Below, one piece after another: positions 1-8,442 of a DNA stretch of 64,000 nucleotides. The notes below the pieces were generated by a model, which made no database searches, had not been told where the DNA came from, and worked only from the letters and a program-made list of their open reading frames with translations. Position 1 is the stretch's first letter, and every line of letters starts with the position of its first letter. Both the position numbers and the translations under genes were made by a program. Source of the DNA: Clostridium isatidis (lineage in GTDB: Bacteria > Bacillota > Clostridia > Clostridiales > Clostridiaceae); contig NZ_CP016786.1 in assembly GCF_002285495.1 (NCBI RefSeq), positions 2,492,501 to 2,556,500 of the forward strand, written 5' to 3'.

Positions 1-27
1 CATAATATACCTGTTATAATTCATTAT

Positions 28-57
28 TTGATAAAAAATAATTTACTATGATATAAT
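28..57 (+). promoter_or_regulatory. Promoter of tRNA-Arg
   Basis: TTGATA (28-33) and TATAAT (52-57) are separated by 18 bp, a near-consensus vegetative promoter. It ends 23 bp before the tRNA gene. Confidence 0.7.
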
Positions 58-80
58 ATACTATGCATTCTTTAAAACAA

Positions 81-157
81 GCATCTATAGCTCAGTTGGA
101 TAGAGCGTTGGACTTCGAATCCAGTGGTCGGGGGTTCAATTCCCTCTAGGTGCACCA
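81..157 (+). tRNA. tRNA-Arg (anticodon TCG)
   Basis: A full cloverleaf is visible: acceptor GCATCTA pairs with TAGGTGC, the anticodon loop is CTTCGAA (TCG, reads CGA), a GGTTCAATTCC T-arm is present, and CCA is encoded at 155-157. It is a single-gene unit with its own promoter and terminator. Confidence 0.95.
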
Positions 158-182
158 AAAACAATTCAAAATGAATAATTAA

Positions 183-218
183 GAAAGAAACTCCTAGGTA
201 TACCTAGGAGTTTCTTTC
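183..218. terminator. Bidirectional terminator between tRNA-Arg and pulA
   Basis: A perfect palindrome built on AAACTCCTAGG/CCTAGGAGTTT has an A-rich left and T-rich right flank, so it can terminate the tRNA on + and the convergent pullulanase on -. Confidence 0.8.
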
Positions 219-277
219 AAATACATACATTTCTTTGTAATTCAGTATAATAATTATTAAAAAATTAGTCTTGTTAC

Positions 278-2260
278 TTATTCAATATAGGAAAGAATTA
301 AAGCTGATATAGAAGCTACCTTAATGACATTTCCTTCTATATTATATAGGCCATTTTCATCAATTTTATCTTTATCCAATATAACTTTGAACTTATAATG
401 ATCTAATTTAATTTCTATTGGTTTTTTATTTCCATTAAAGATTACAGCAATTTTTCCTAAATCATCATTAACTTTATTACCATTAGCAATATAGGCTACT
501 ACATTTCTATCATTAATTTCTCTTCCATATCTTAAAAACTTTATATTTTCTCTTATCTCATATGCTTTGTTAAATTTAAATATCCTATGTTTTTTTCTTA
601 AGTTTATTAAATCCTTATAATAGTTAAACACATCTATATATTTCTCTTTTCTTTGCCAATCAATTTTATTCACATAATCAGGAGACTTATAACTATTATC
701 TATAATAGTGCCATCCCGATCCTTTTTTGTTCTTAAGATTTCATCTCCTGAATGAATAAAAGGTATTCCTTGTGAAGTTAATATTATTGCTGCTGCAAGT
801 TTGTTTATTTTTATTCTTTCTTCTTCACTTAATCCTTCTTCAACCAAGCATATCTTATCCCATAATGTATAATTGTCATGTGCTGATGTATAAGTTATTA
901 CCTGATAGGGTTCATTAGCCCAAGGCCATTTTGAATACTTTACGTTATTATAATCTATATCCAAGTGATTTACTGATGCTACTATTCCAAATTTCAAACT
1001 TTCTTCATAATTATCCCAGCCATTTATAAAACCACCTTCTTTTCCATAAAAGACTCCTCCTTTTATAGCATCTCTTATGTCATCACTGAAAACACCTATT
1101 TGCATATCATTTACTTTATTTATATTAAATTTTACAGAAGCTTTATCATAACTTAGTGTTGATGAGCCACCTGTCCAACCTTCCCCATAAATTATAATAT
1201 TTTTATTTATTTTATCTAATTCTTTTCTTATTTCAATCATTGTATCTAAATCATGAAGTCCCATTAAATCAAATCTAAAGCCATCTATTTTATACTCTTC
1301 TGCCCAATATTTAACAGAATCTATTATAAACTTTCTTACCATAAATCTCTCTGATGCTAATTCATTTCCACAACCAGATCCATTTGAAAAACTTCCATCT
1401 TGATTTTGCCTATAATAATATCCTGGAAAAATCTTATTGAAATTTGATTCTTCAGTATCAAAAGTATGATTATATACAACATCCATTACAACTTTAAATC
1501 CATTTTCATGAGCTTTCATTATCATTTCTTTAAATTCTTTTATTCTAACCTCTCCTAAATATGGATTAGTAGAATAAGAACCCTCTGGTACATTATAATT
1601 TAATGGATCATATCCCCAATTATATTCTTCCTCACTATATTTTTCTTCATTAACTGTTTTATAATCAAAAACCGGCATAAGCTGTATAGTATTTATGCCT
1701 AGCTCTTTTAAATGATCAAAGCCTATTTTAATAGAGCTATCCCGCAATGTCACTCCTGCTTCTACTAATCCTTTATATTTTCCCCTTAAACTTTTATCTA
1801 AAGTAGAATTTGAATCTATTGTAAAATCTCTAACATTCATTTCGTATATTATTGAATCCATCGGAGAAAAATTAGGAATTTTATGTTCTTTCCAACCTTT
1901 TGGATTAGTATTTTCTAAATTTATTATCATTCCTCTTTTACCATTAACACCTACTGCCTTTGCATATATATCTACTACTTCTTCCTCTTTTCCATTGACT
2001 GTAACTAAATAATTATAATACTGTCCATCTAAATCTCCTTTTATTATTACTTCAAAAACTCCATTTTCTAATTTACTCATTGGAATAACTTCGCTAGAAT
2101 CTCTTTTATAATCGTACCCTTCTTTTCCATAAAGTTTTAATTTTATATTTTCAGCTATTGGAGACCATACTCTAAAAATAGTTTCTTGTTTAGAATAAAT
2201 AGCTCCTAAATTTCCATTAATTTTATATAAATCATTAAATTCCCTTAAATTAAAGTCCAT
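278..2260 (-). CDS. pulA: Type I pullulanase
   Basis: This 660-aa enzyme hydrolyses alpha-1,6 branch points of pullulan, glycogen or starch-derived dextrins. It has an N-terminal CBM48-like beta domain (about residues 15-110) and a GH13 barrel. YNWGYDP (213-219), the type I pullulanase signature, is intact. So are the four GH13 regions: VVYNHT (261-266), GFRFDLMG with nucleophile D331, YGEGW with acid/base E360, and SAHDN with D462. There is no signal peptide, so it is cytoplasmic and probably debranches imported dextrins or stored glycogen. It is monocistronic, with a strong AAGGAGGGGG site before the ATG. The family call is secure; the physiological substrate is inferred. Confidence 0.95.
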   Translation of the reverse strand: MDFNLREFNDLYKINGNLGAIYSKQETIFRVWSPIAENIKLKLYGKEGYDYKRDSSEVIPMSKLENGVFEVIIKGDLDGQYYNYLVTVNGKEEEVVDIYAKAVGVNGKRGMIINLENTNPKGWKEHKIPNFSPMDSIIYEMNVRDFTIDSNSTLDKSLRGKYKGLVEAGVTLRDSSIKIGFDHLKELGINTIQLMPVFDYKTVNEEKYSEEEYNWGYDPLNYNVPEGSYSTNPYLGEVRIKEFKEMIMKAHENGFKVVMDVVYNHTFDTEESNFNKIFPGYYYRQNQDGSFSNGSGCGNELASERFMVRKFIIDSVKYWAEEYKIDGFRFDLMGLHDLDTMIEIRKELDKINKNIIIYGEGWTGGSSTLSYDKASVKFNINKVNDMQIGVFSDDIRDAIKGGVFYGKEGGFINGWDNYEESLKFGIVASVNHLDIDYNNVKYSKWPWANEPYQVITYTSAHDNYTLWDKICLVEEGLSEEERIKINKLAAAIILTSQGIPFIHSGDEILRTKKDRDGTIIDNSYKSPDYVNKIDWQRKEKYIDVFNYYKDLINLRKKHRIFKFNKAYEIRENIKFLRYGREINDRNVVAYIANGNKVNDDLGKIAVIFNGNKKPIEIKLDHYKFKVILDKDKIDENGLYNIEGNVIKVASISALILSYIE

Positions 2261-2486
2261 ATATCCCCCTCCTTAGCAATTACATTATAATATATATTTA
2301 TATTATCCATTATTTAATAATATCATTTTTGTATTTTTTTACAAATATTGTATTCATTTGTTGTTTTAATATCACAAAATTATTTTTAAATAGGTTATAT
2401 ATTTTTTGTATAATAAAAAATATTTTTTATTTTTTGCAACATTTCTATATCTTTATTTGTTTTTATTATGAGAGGGGTGATTTAAT

Positions 2487-2987
2487 TTGAAAAACTCTTT
2501 GTTGCGTGCGGACAAGGAGTTCATTCAGGTTTATAATAGCTATTTTGAAACTGTATACCGAGTATGCTTTATGTATTTAAAAAATATCCAAGATACTGAA
2601 GATGCAGTACAAAGTACATTTATTAAATTTCTACAATATAAAGGTACTTTTAAAAACCAAGAACATATTAAAGCATGGCTTATAGTTACTGCATCAAATA
2701 ATTGTAAAAATTTTCTTAAACATTGGTGGAGAAAAAATATTAATATTGATTCCCTTCAAGAAAAATTTATAACTTTTAATGAAGAAAATAAGTATATATT
2801 TGAAAAAATAATGAATTTACCCCAAAAATATAAACTTATAATATATCTCTATTACTATGAAGGTTACAAACTTAAAGAAATAGCTGAAAAATTAAAAATG
2901 AATGACTCTACAGTTAGATCATATCTTCGCCGCGGACGAAACTTGCTAAGAAATATTATCAAGGAGGATGAAGAAGATGAAGAATAA
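2487..2987 (+). CDS. ECF-type sigma-70 family RNA polymerase sigma factor
   Basis: This 166-aa protein has only sigma regions 2 and 4. Region 2 lies at about residues 13-50 (SYFETVYRV, then DAVQSTFIKF) and region 4 at about 105-155 (LPQKYKLIIYLYYYEGYKLKEIAEKL followed by an arginine-rich recognition helix is cut here to its hallmarks: LKEIAEKL and VRSYLRRGR). The TTG start is set by the AGAGGGG site at 2471-2477. It overlaps the next gene, a predicted membrane anti-sigma factor, which is the classical ECF arrangement. The probable regulon includes its own operon and perhaps the downstream acyltransferase genes. A TGCAACA element about 50 bp upstream could be an ECF -35 site, but this is a guess. 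Confidence 0.9.
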   Translation: MKNSLLRADKEFIQVYNSYFETVYRVCFMYLKNIQDTEDAVQSTFIKFLQYKGTFKNQEHIKAWLIVTASNNCKNFLKHWWRKNINIDSLQEKFITFNEENKYIFEKIMNLPQKYKLIIYLYYYEGYKLKEIAEKLKMNDSTVRSYLRRGRNLLRNIIKEDEEDEE

Positions 2988-3420
2988 AAAAATAATTGAT
3001 GCATTCGACAGTATTCTTCCTAATGATGATGTAAAAAATAGAATTCTTTCAGATATTTTAAATAATAAAAAAAAGAACAGCTTTAAACTTGAAAAACCAT
3101 TAAAGTCATTCCTTTTAGCAGCATGTTTAATTCTTTCGATTTTTATATTTAAAATTAACTACAATAGAGAAGCAGCTCCTAATGAAGAAGTGATACCAAT
3201 GAATACCTACGATTTATCCTATGAAACATTTACTTATAATGACCAGAAGTATGTTCCTACAGGTATCACATACACAGAAGCTGATATTAAGGGTAAAGTT
3301 TTATTTATTGTTGATGATATTAATAGTAATTTTTATGGCGCTAAAGTTTATGAAGGTAAAAATAAAAATATTATTATTTATTTTAATAATACTTTTATGG
3401 AATATGAGAAATTAAATTGA
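2977..3420 (+). CDS. Predicted membrane-bound anti-sigma factor
   Basis: This 147-aa protein has a cytoplasmic N-terminus of about 45 residues, one transmembrane helix (SFLLAACLILSIFIF) and an extracytoplasmic C-terminal part with NDQKYVPTGITYTEADIKGK. I do not recognise a named family. The role is inferred from topology and from the 11-nt overlap with the sigma gene. The ATG at 2977 is preferred over the one at 2968, because AAGGAGG at 2961-2967 directly abuts the earlier codon but lies 9 nt from 2977. There is no zinc-binding HxxxCxxC motif, so it is not a ZAS-type anti-sigma factor. It presumably holds the sigma factor until an envelope signal is sensed. Confidence 0.65.
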   Translation: MKNKKIIDAFDSILPNDDVKNRILSDILNNKKKNSFKLEKPLKSFLLAACLILSIFIFKINYNREAAPNEEVIPMNTYDLSYETFTYNDQKYVPTGITYTEADIKGKVLFIVDDINSNFYGAKVYEGKNKNIIIYFNNTFMEYEKLN

Positions 3421-3434
3421 AAGGGGAATAAAAA

Positions 3435-3917
3435 GTGACAAAAATAAAATCTATTATAACAGTATTGTTATTAACTTTATCTCTTGCCTTTGCTGGATGT
3501 ACTGCAGAAAAAGCTGCTAGTTCTAACAATACAATTAATGAAAGCTTAAAAAATATAATGACAAAACTTTATGATGATTTAAATCAAGATCTTGGAGAGC
3601 TTGCTACAACGGAATTAACAAAAGATAATTTATCTTATTATTTAGGTATTAATGAACTTGACTTTGAAGAAGGCCTTGCTTCTGAACCAACGATGTGGCC
3701 TTCTGCCCATTCTGTTGTGCTAGTAAGAGTTAAAGATTCTGTAGATATAGAAAAAGTAAAAAATGATATAAAAGAAAATGTAGATTCATTTAAATGGATT
3801 TGTGTTGGAGTAGAAAAAGACAATATAGTTGTTGAAAATATAGATAATTTAATATTACTAGCTATGGACAATAACTATTCAGAAGACCTAAAAAATATAT
3901 TCCTAAGTTTAAAATAG
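3435..3917 (+). CDS. Lipoprotein, DUF4358-like
   Basis: This 160-aa protein begins with GTG after AAAGGGG. Its signal peptide ends in a lipobox, SLAFAGC, so it should be lipid-anchored outside the membrane. The mature part (LYDDL, a YYLGI segment, PTMWPSAHSVVLVRVKD) resembles DUF4358 proteins, which from memory often sit beside MBOAT acyltransferases in clostridia; this needs a profile search. It lies 14 nt after the anti-sigma gene and 56 nt before the acyltransferase. It may deliver or sense something for polysaccharide acetylation, but no function is known. Confidence 0.6.
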   Translation: MTKIKSIITVLLLTLSLAFAGCTAEKAASSNNTINESLKNIMTKLYDDLNQDLGELATTELTKDNLSYYLGINELDFEEGLASEPTMWPSAHSVVLVRVKDSVDIEKVKNDIKENVDSFKWICVGVEKDNIVVENIDNLILLAMDNNYSEDLKNIFLSLK

Positions 3918-3932
3918 TTAATAAAATACAAT

Positions 3933-3957
3933 AAGGGGCTATCATAGATAGCTCCTT
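3933..3957 (+). terminator. Intercistronic hairpin
   Basis: AAGGGGCTATC and GATAGCTCCTT form an 11-bp stem with a 3-nt loop, but only a short T stretch follows. It could partially terminate or process the transcript between the lipoprotein and acyltransferase genes. Confidence 0.4.
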
Positions 3958-3973
3958 TAATGAAAGGAGAAAT

Positions 3974-5374
3974 ATGGTATTTTCAAGTATATTCTTTCTA
4001 TATTATTTTCTTCCAATAGTTATAATTTTATATTTTATAGTTCCTTTTAAGTTTAAAAATAGTATCCTATTTTTATCCAGCATGTTTTTTTATTTTTATG
4101 GTGAACCCAAATATACTCTTCTATTGCTTCTATCTTCCTTTATAAATTACAGCTCTGCTTTAGCTATTGGAAAATCTATTAATATAAAAGTAAAGAAAAA
4201 CTATCTAATTATAGCTCTGATAATTAATCTCGGAATCCTTCTATATTATAAATACTCTAATTTTTTTATTGCTAATATAAATTTATTATTTAACTCGAAT
4301 ATTAAATTTCTTCAAATCATTATGCCAGTAGGTATAAGTTTTTTTACTTTTCAAGCTATTAGTTACCTTATTGATGTCTATAGAGGTGATGTTGAGGCTG
4401 ATAAAAATTTTATATCCTTTTCTACATACCTCTGCTTATTTCCACAGCTTATAGCTGGTCCAATTGTTAGATATAAAACTATTCATAAGGAACTATTTAA
4501 TAGAAAACATTCTTTTGAACTATTTGCATTAGGAGTTAGAAGGTTTGTCATAGGCTTATCCAAAAAAGTTTTATTAGCAAATATTCTTGGAAAATTTTCT
4601 AACGATCTATTAAATCTAAATGAAATGAGCTCCTTATCCTATTGGGCTATCGCCCTGGCTTTTAGCTTGCAAATCTATTTTGATTTTTCTGGTTATAGCG
4701 ACATGGCTATTGGTTTGGGTTTAATATTCGGCTTTAAATTTCTTGAAAATTTTAATTACCCCTTTATTGCATCCTCTATAACAGACTTTTGGAGACGCTG
4801 GCACATTTCCCTTTCTACTTTATTTAGGGATTATTTATATATTCCTTTGGGAGGTAACAGAGTTTCAAAACTAAAATGGATAAGAAATATATTCATAGTT
4901 TGGCTTCTTACAGGCTTCTGGCATGGTGCAAGCTGGAATTTTATATTATGGGGATTATATTTCGCAGTTATATTATTAGTTGAAAAACTACTAATAGGTA
5001 ATTTTCTTAAAAAACATAAAATATTTTCACATATATATACAATTTTATTAGTACTAATAAGCTTTGTAATTTTCAACGGACATAACCTTAAAGAAGTATT
5101 TTTTCCCTTAAAACAAATGTTTATACCATCCAATATAAAACTAATTAATAAAGAGACTATTTATTACATTAATAGCTATGGAAGAATATTATTAACGGCA
5201 ATAATATCTTCAACTCCTATAGCTAAAACTCGGATAAATAAATTAAGAAATAAAAAGTCTCTAGATATTATAATTAATTTTCTAGAACCATTATTTCTTA
5301 TACTTACTTTGCTTCTAAATACAGCTTTTTTAATCGATGATTCTTTTAATCCTTTTCTATATTTTAGATTTTAA
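3974..5374 (+). CDS. MBOAT family O-acyltransferase (AlgI/DltB-like)
   Basis: This 466-aa multipass membrane protein should move acetyl groups across the membrane onto a cell-surface polysaccharide. The signature histidine region FWRRWHISLS is followed by FRDYLYIPLGGNR, and the second conserved His lies in GFWHGASWNF. The N-terminus (FLYYFLPIVIILYFIVPF) and the LFPQLIAGPIVRY segment are typical of AlgI/PatA. Length is normal for the family. It is followed after 9 nt by a DHHW protein, the usual extracytoplasmic partner. The acceptor polysaccharide cannot be told from sequence. Confidence 0.92.
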   Translation: MVFSSIFFLYYFLPIVIILYFIVPFKFKNSILFLSSMFFYFYGEPKYTLLLLLSSFINYSSALAIGKSINIKVKKNYLIIALIINLGILLYYKYSNFFIANINLLFNSNIKFLQIIMPVGISFFTFQAISYLIDVYRGDVEADKNFISFSTYLCLFPQLIAGPIVRYKTIHKELFNRKHSFELFALGVRRFVIGLSKKVLLANILGKFSNDLLNLNEMSSLSYWAIALAFSLQIYFDFSGYSDMAIGLGLIFGFKFLENFNYPFIASSITDFWRRWHISLSTLFRDYLYIPLGGNRVSKLKWIRNIFIVWLLTGFWHGASWNFILWGLYFAVILLVEKLLIGNFLKKHKIFSHIYTILLVLISFVIFNGHNLKEVFFPLKQMFIPSNIKLINKETIYYINSYGRILLTAIISSTPIAKTRINKLRNKKSLDIIINFLEPLFLILTLLLNTAFLIDDSFNPFLYFRF

Positions 5375-5383
5375 GAGGTGTTT

Positions 5384-6463
5384 ATGAAAAATAAATTTAT
5401 TACATTTTCTTTTATAATAATATTAAGCTTTTTCTTAATTACTAATATTATTTCTAAAGATAAAGAAATTTCCTTTTTAGAAAGAAGAACACTTTCAAGA
5501 TTTCCTTATATAACTATAAACAGCATACTTAAAGGAGATGTATTTGAAAAATTAGAAAACTACTCTTTAGATCAATTTCCTCTTAGGGACTCCTTCAGAA
5601 AATTAAAAGTCTTCACTGAATTTGAAATTTTAAAAAAATCCGATAGTAATAATATTTTTATAGAAAACGAAAAGATTTTTAAAATTAATTATCCCTTAAA
5701 CAAAAAAAGCCTAGAAGATTTTGTAAATAAGCTGAATTCTCTTTATGAGAAATATCTTAAAGAAATGAATGTTTATTACAGTATAATTCCTGACAAGAAT
5801 TATTATCTATTAACAGATGACTATTTAACTCTAGATTATGACTATCTATTTGATTATATAAAATCTAACTTAAATAACATGGAATATATTGATATTAGTA
5901 ATTACTTAAATATTGATTCTTACTATAATACAGATATTCACTGGAGACAGGATAAACTTATTCCTATAATAGAAGTGTTATCAAAGAATATGAATTTTAA
6001 AATTAATAATATGAATTATACTAAAAATAATTATTATCCCTTCTACGGATCATATTATGGTTATGCTCCAATAAATATAAAAGCTGATACATTAACTTAT
6101 TTAAATAATTCAACAATAAATGCAGCAATAGTTAAAAATTATGATAACTCCATTAGTTCAATTTATAACCTTGATAAACTTGGTTCTATTGATTCCTACG
6201 ATGTTTTTTTATCCGGTGCTACACCCTTTATTGAAATTACAAATACTAATTATAAAAGTGGTAAGGAACTTATAATATTCAGAGATTCTTTTGGGAGTTC
6301 TCTTGCTCCCCTATTAATTGATGGATATTCTAAGATAACTTTAATTGATTTAAGATATATTAGTCCTTCTTTGTTAGATACTATAATTAAATTTAATAAT
6401 CAAGATATACTTATTTTATATAATACACTTATTATTAATAATAGTTCTATAATTAAAAACTAA
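5384..6463 (+). CDS. DHHW family protein, AlgX/AlgJ-like O-acetylation partner
   Basis: This 359-aa protein has an N-terminal membrane anchor (FSFIIILSFFLITNII) and an extracytoplasmic SGNH-like domain. Visible motifs are FLERRTLSRFP near the N-terminus, TDIHW (the DxHW signature) and FRDSFGSSLAP, which carries the presumed catalytic serine. The ATG at 5384 is chosen because AGAGG at 5374-5378 overlaps the upstream in-frame GTG at 5378. With the MBOAT protein it should form a two-part system: acyl group exported by MBOAT, then transferred to the glycan by this protein. A terminator follows at 6496. Confidence 0.82.
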   Translation: MKNKFITFSFIIILSFFLITNIISKDKEISFLERRTLSRFPYITINSILKGDVFEKLENYSLDQFPLRDSFRKLKVFTEFEILKKSDSNNIFIENEKIFKINYPLNKKSLEDFVNKLNSLYEKYLKEMNVYYSIIPDKNYYLLTDDYLTLDYDYLFDYIKSNLNNMEYIDISNYLNIDSYYNTDIHWRQDKLIPIIEVLSKNMNFKINNMNYTKNNYYPFYGSYYGYAPINIKADTLTYLNNSTINAAIVKNYDNSISSIYNLDKLGSIDSYDVFLSGATPFIEITNTNYKSGKELIIFRDSFGSSLAPLLIDGYSKITLIDLRYISPSLLDTIIKFNNQDILILYNTLIINNSSIIKN

Positions 6464-6495
6464 ATAGTGCTTATAGAATAATTATTTAAAATTAT

Positions 6496-6520
6496 GGGCA
6501 ATATGCCCTTTTCTTTTTAT
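6496..6520 (+). terminator. Terminator of the acyltransferase operon
   Basis: GGGCA-ATA-TGCCC followed by TTTTCTTTTT, 33 bp after the DHHW stop codon. Confidence 0.7.
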
Positions 6521-6527
6521 GCAAAAG

Positions 6528-6558
6528 AAAAAGACAACTTAAATTAAGTTGTCTTTTT
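6528..6558 (-). terminator. Terminator of the tRNA array
   Basis: A 12-bp perfect stem, AAGACAACTTAA/TTAAGTTGTCTT, is flanked by A and T runs. It sits directly 3' of the last tRNA of the - strand array. Confidence 0.85.
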
Positions 6559-6632
6559 TGGAGCGGGTGATGAGAATCGAACTCACGTAACTTGCTTGGA
6601 AGGCAAGGGCTCTACCATTGAGCTACACCCGC
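6559..6632 (-). tRNA. tRNA-Gly (anticodon TCC), copy 1
   Basis: Acceptor GCGGGTG/CACCCGC, anticodon loop CTTCCAA, T-arm GTTCGATTC, encoded CCA. It is the last gene of the array. Confidence 0.95.
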
Positions 6633-6637
6633 ATATT

Positions 6638-6712
6638 TGGAGCGGAAGACGGGACTCGAACCCGCAACATCCACCTTGGCAAGGTGGCGCTCTACCATTG
6701 AGCCACTTCCGC
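6638..6712 (-). tRNA. tRNA-Gly (anticodon GCC), copy 1
   Basis: Acceptor GCGGAAG/CTTCCGC, anticodon stem CCACC/GGTGG with loop TTGCCAA, encoded CCA. Confidence 0.95.
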
Positions 6713-6730
6713 AAAACTATTATTTTAAAA

Positions 6731-6814
6731 TGGTGCAGATGAAGGGAGTCGAACCCCCACGCCAAAGGCGCTAGATCCTAAGTCTAGTGCGTCTGCCAAT
6801 TCCGCCACATCTGC
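6731..6814 (-). tRNA. tRNA-Leu (anticodon TAG), copy 1
   Basis: This is an 84-nt type II tRNA with a long variable arm. Acceptor GCAGATG/CATCTGC, anticodon loop CTTAGGA, encoded CCA. Confidence 0.95.
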
Positions 6815-6817
6815 ATT

Positions 6818-6893
6818 TGGTGGCTTACCCGGGAATCGAACCCGGCACACCTTGATTAAAAGTCAAGTGCTCTACCGACTGAGCTAGTAAACC
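6818..6893 (-). tRNA. tRNA-Lys (anticodon TTT), copy 1
   Basis: Acceptor GGTTTAC/GTAAGCC, anticodon loop CTTTTAA, encoded CCA. Confidence 0.95.
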
Positions 6894-6897
6894 ACGT

Positions 6898-6972
6898 TGG
6901 CTGGGATAGCAGGATTCGAACCTACGAATACCACAGTCAAAGTGTGGTGCCTTACCGCTTGGCGATATCCCA
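6898..6972 (-). tRNA. tRNA-Gln (anticodon TTG), copy 1
   Basis: Acceptor TGGGATA/TATCCCA, anticodon loop CTTTGAC, encoded CCA. It differs from copy 2 in the variable loop and in one T-stem pair, which is T-G here and C-G in copy 2. Confidence 0.93.
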
Positions 6973-6976
6973 GCGA

Positions 6977-7053
6977 TGGGGTGGACGATGGGACTCGAAC
7001 CCACGACAACCAGTGCCACAAACTGGCGCTCTACCAACTGAACTACGTCCACC
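6977..7053 (-). tRNA. tRNA-His (anticodon GTG), copy 1
   Basis: Acceptor GTGGACG/CGTCCAC, with an encoded extra 5' G (7053) opposite C73, the histidine identity pair. Anticodon loop TTGTGGC, encoded CCA. Confidence 0.95.
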
Positions 7054-7057
7054 ATGA

Positions 7058-7133
7058 TGGTGCGCCATCAGGGGTTCGAACCCTGGACACCCTGATTAAG
7101 AGTCAGGTGCTCTACCAACTGAGCTAATGGCAC
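7058..7133 (-). tRNA. tRNA-Lys (anticodon CTT)
   Basis: Acceptor GTGCCAT/ATGGCGC, anticodon loop CTCTTAA, encoded CCA. It is present only in block A; the equivalent place in block B is empty. Confidence 0.95.
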
Positions 7134-7138
7134 ATTAT

Positions 7139-7215
<77 letters not shown>

Positions 7216-7220
7216 ATATT

Positions 7221-7294
7221 TGGAGCGGGTGATGAGAATCGAACTCACGTAACTTGCTTGGAAGGCAAGGGCTCTACCATTGAGCTACACCCGC
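7221..7294 (-). tRNA. tRNA-Gly (anticodon TCC), copy 2
   Basis: Same sequence as the copy at 6559; last gene of block B. Confidence 0.95.
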
Positions 7295-7299
7295 ATATT

Positions 7300-7374
7300 T
7301 GGAGCGGAAGACGGGACTCGAACCCGCAACATCCACCTTGGCAAGGTGGCGCTCTACCATTGAGCCACTTCCGC
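7300..7374 (-). tRNA. tRNA-Gly (anticodon GCC), copy 2
   Basis: Same sequence as the copy at 6638. Confidence 0.95.
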
Positions 7375-7392
7375 AAAACTATTATTTTAAAA

Positions 7393-7476
7393 TGGTGCAG
7401 ATGAAGGGAGTCGAACCCCCACGCCAAAGGCGCTAGATCCTAAGTCTAGTGCGTCTGCCAATTCCGCCACATCTGC
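7393..7476 (-). tRNA. tRNA-Leu (anticodon TAG), copy 2
   Basis: Same sequence as the copy at 6731. The 18-bp spacer next to Gly-GCC is also conserved. Confidence 0.95.
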
Positions 7477-7479
7477 ATT

Positions 7480-7555
7480 TGGTGGCTTACCCGGGAATCG
7501 AACCCGGCACACCTTGATTAAAAGTCAAGTGCTCTACCGACTGAGCTAGTAAACC
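7480..7555 (-). tRNA. tRNA-Lys (anticodon TTT), copy 2
   Basis: Same sequence as the copy at 6818. Confidence 0.95.
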
Positions 7556-7559
7556 ACGT

Positions 7560-7634
7560 TGGCTGGGATAGCAGGATTCGAACCTGCGCATACCACAGTC
7601 AAAGTGTGGTGCCTTACCGCTTGGCGATATCCCA
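7560..7634 (-). tRNA. tRNA-Gln (anticodon TTG), copy 2
   Basis: As copy 1, but with a fully Watson-Crick T-stem (GCAGG/CCTGC). This is probably the ancestral form. Confidence 0.95.
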
Positions 7635-7638
7635 GCGA

Positions 7639-7715
7639 TGGGGTGGACGATGGGACTCGAACCCACGACAACCAGTGCCACAAACTGGCGCTCTACCAAC
7701 TGAACTACGTCCACC
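7639..7715 (-). tRNA. tRNA-His (anticodon GTG), copy 2
   Basis: Same as the copy at 6977, including the extra 5' G. It is followed directly upstream by Arg-TCT because Lys-CTT is missing in this block. Confidence 0.95.
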
Positions 7716-7719
7716 ATTA

Positions 7720-7796
<77 letters not shown>

Positions 7797-7800
7797 TTAA

Positions 7801-7874
7801 TGGAGCGGGTGATGAGAATCGAACTCACGTAACTTGCTTGGAAGGCAAGGGCTCTACCATTGAGCTACACCCGC
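7801..7874 (-). tRNA. tRNA-Gly (anticodon TCC), copy 3
   Basis: Same sequence as the other Gly-TCC copies. It is paired with Pro-TGG upstream. Confidence 0.95.
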
Positions 7875-7888
7875 TTATTAAATTTTAG

Positions 7889-7964
7889 TGGTCGGGGTGA
7901 CAGGGATTGAACCTGCGACCTCATGGTCCCAAACCACGCGCGCTCCCATCTGCGCCACACCCCG
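7889..7964 (-). tRNA. tRNA-Pro (anticodon TGG), copy 1
   Basis: Acceptor CGGGGTG/CACCCCG, anticodon loop TTTGGGA, encoded CCA. Confidence 0.95.
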
Positions 7965-7970
7965 AGATTA

Positions 7971-8047
<77 letters not shown>

Positions 8048-8071
8048 ATATTTCTCAAAAGAACATTAATA

Positions 8072-8100
8072 ATTTTATAATATAATCTGTCACTTGTCAA
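8072..8100 (-). promoter_or_regulatory. Internal promoter of the tRNA array
   Basis: On the - strand TTGACA (8095-8100) and TAAAAT (8072-8077) are separated by exactly 17 bp, in the only long AT-rich spacer inside the array. Confidence 0.75.
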
Positions 8101-8121
8101 CATTTTTTACTAAATTGTTAA

Positions 8122-8195
8122 TGGAGCGGGTGATGAGAATCGAACTCACGTAACTTGCTTGGAAGGCAAGGGCTCTACCATTGAGCTACACCCGC
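8122..8195 (-). tRNA. tRNA-Gly (anticodon TCC), copy 4
   Basis: Same sequence as the other Gly-TCC copies. It forms a Pro-Gly pair upstream of the internal promoter. Confidence 0.95.
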
Positions 8196-8208
8196 TTATT
8201 CAATTTAG

Positions 8209-8284
8209 TGGTCGGGGTGACAGGGATTGAACCTGCGACCTCATGGTCCCAAACCACGCGCGCTCCCATCTGCGCCACACCCCG
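8209..8284 (-). tRNA. tRNA-Pro (anticodon TGG), copy 2
   Basis: Same sequence as copy 1. It is the first gene of the whole array. Confidence 0.95.
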
Positions 8285-8315
8285 ATAGATTTATTATCTC
8301 TTGACGACAAAGATT

Positions 8316-8344
8316 ATTCTACAATAGCTTTTGAAATCCGTCAA
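8316..8344 (-). promoter_or_regulatory. Main promoter of the tRNA array
   Basis: On the - strand TTGACG (8339-8344) and TAGAAT (8316-8321) are separated by 17 bp, about 30 bp before tRNA-Pro. Confidence 0.7.
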
Positions 8345-8442
8345 TAGATTTTTTTAAATTTAATTTATACAATAGATTTCTAAAGAAATTATAAGAAATA
8401 ACAATATATTTTTTTATTTTAAAGAAATGTCAAAAATTATAA

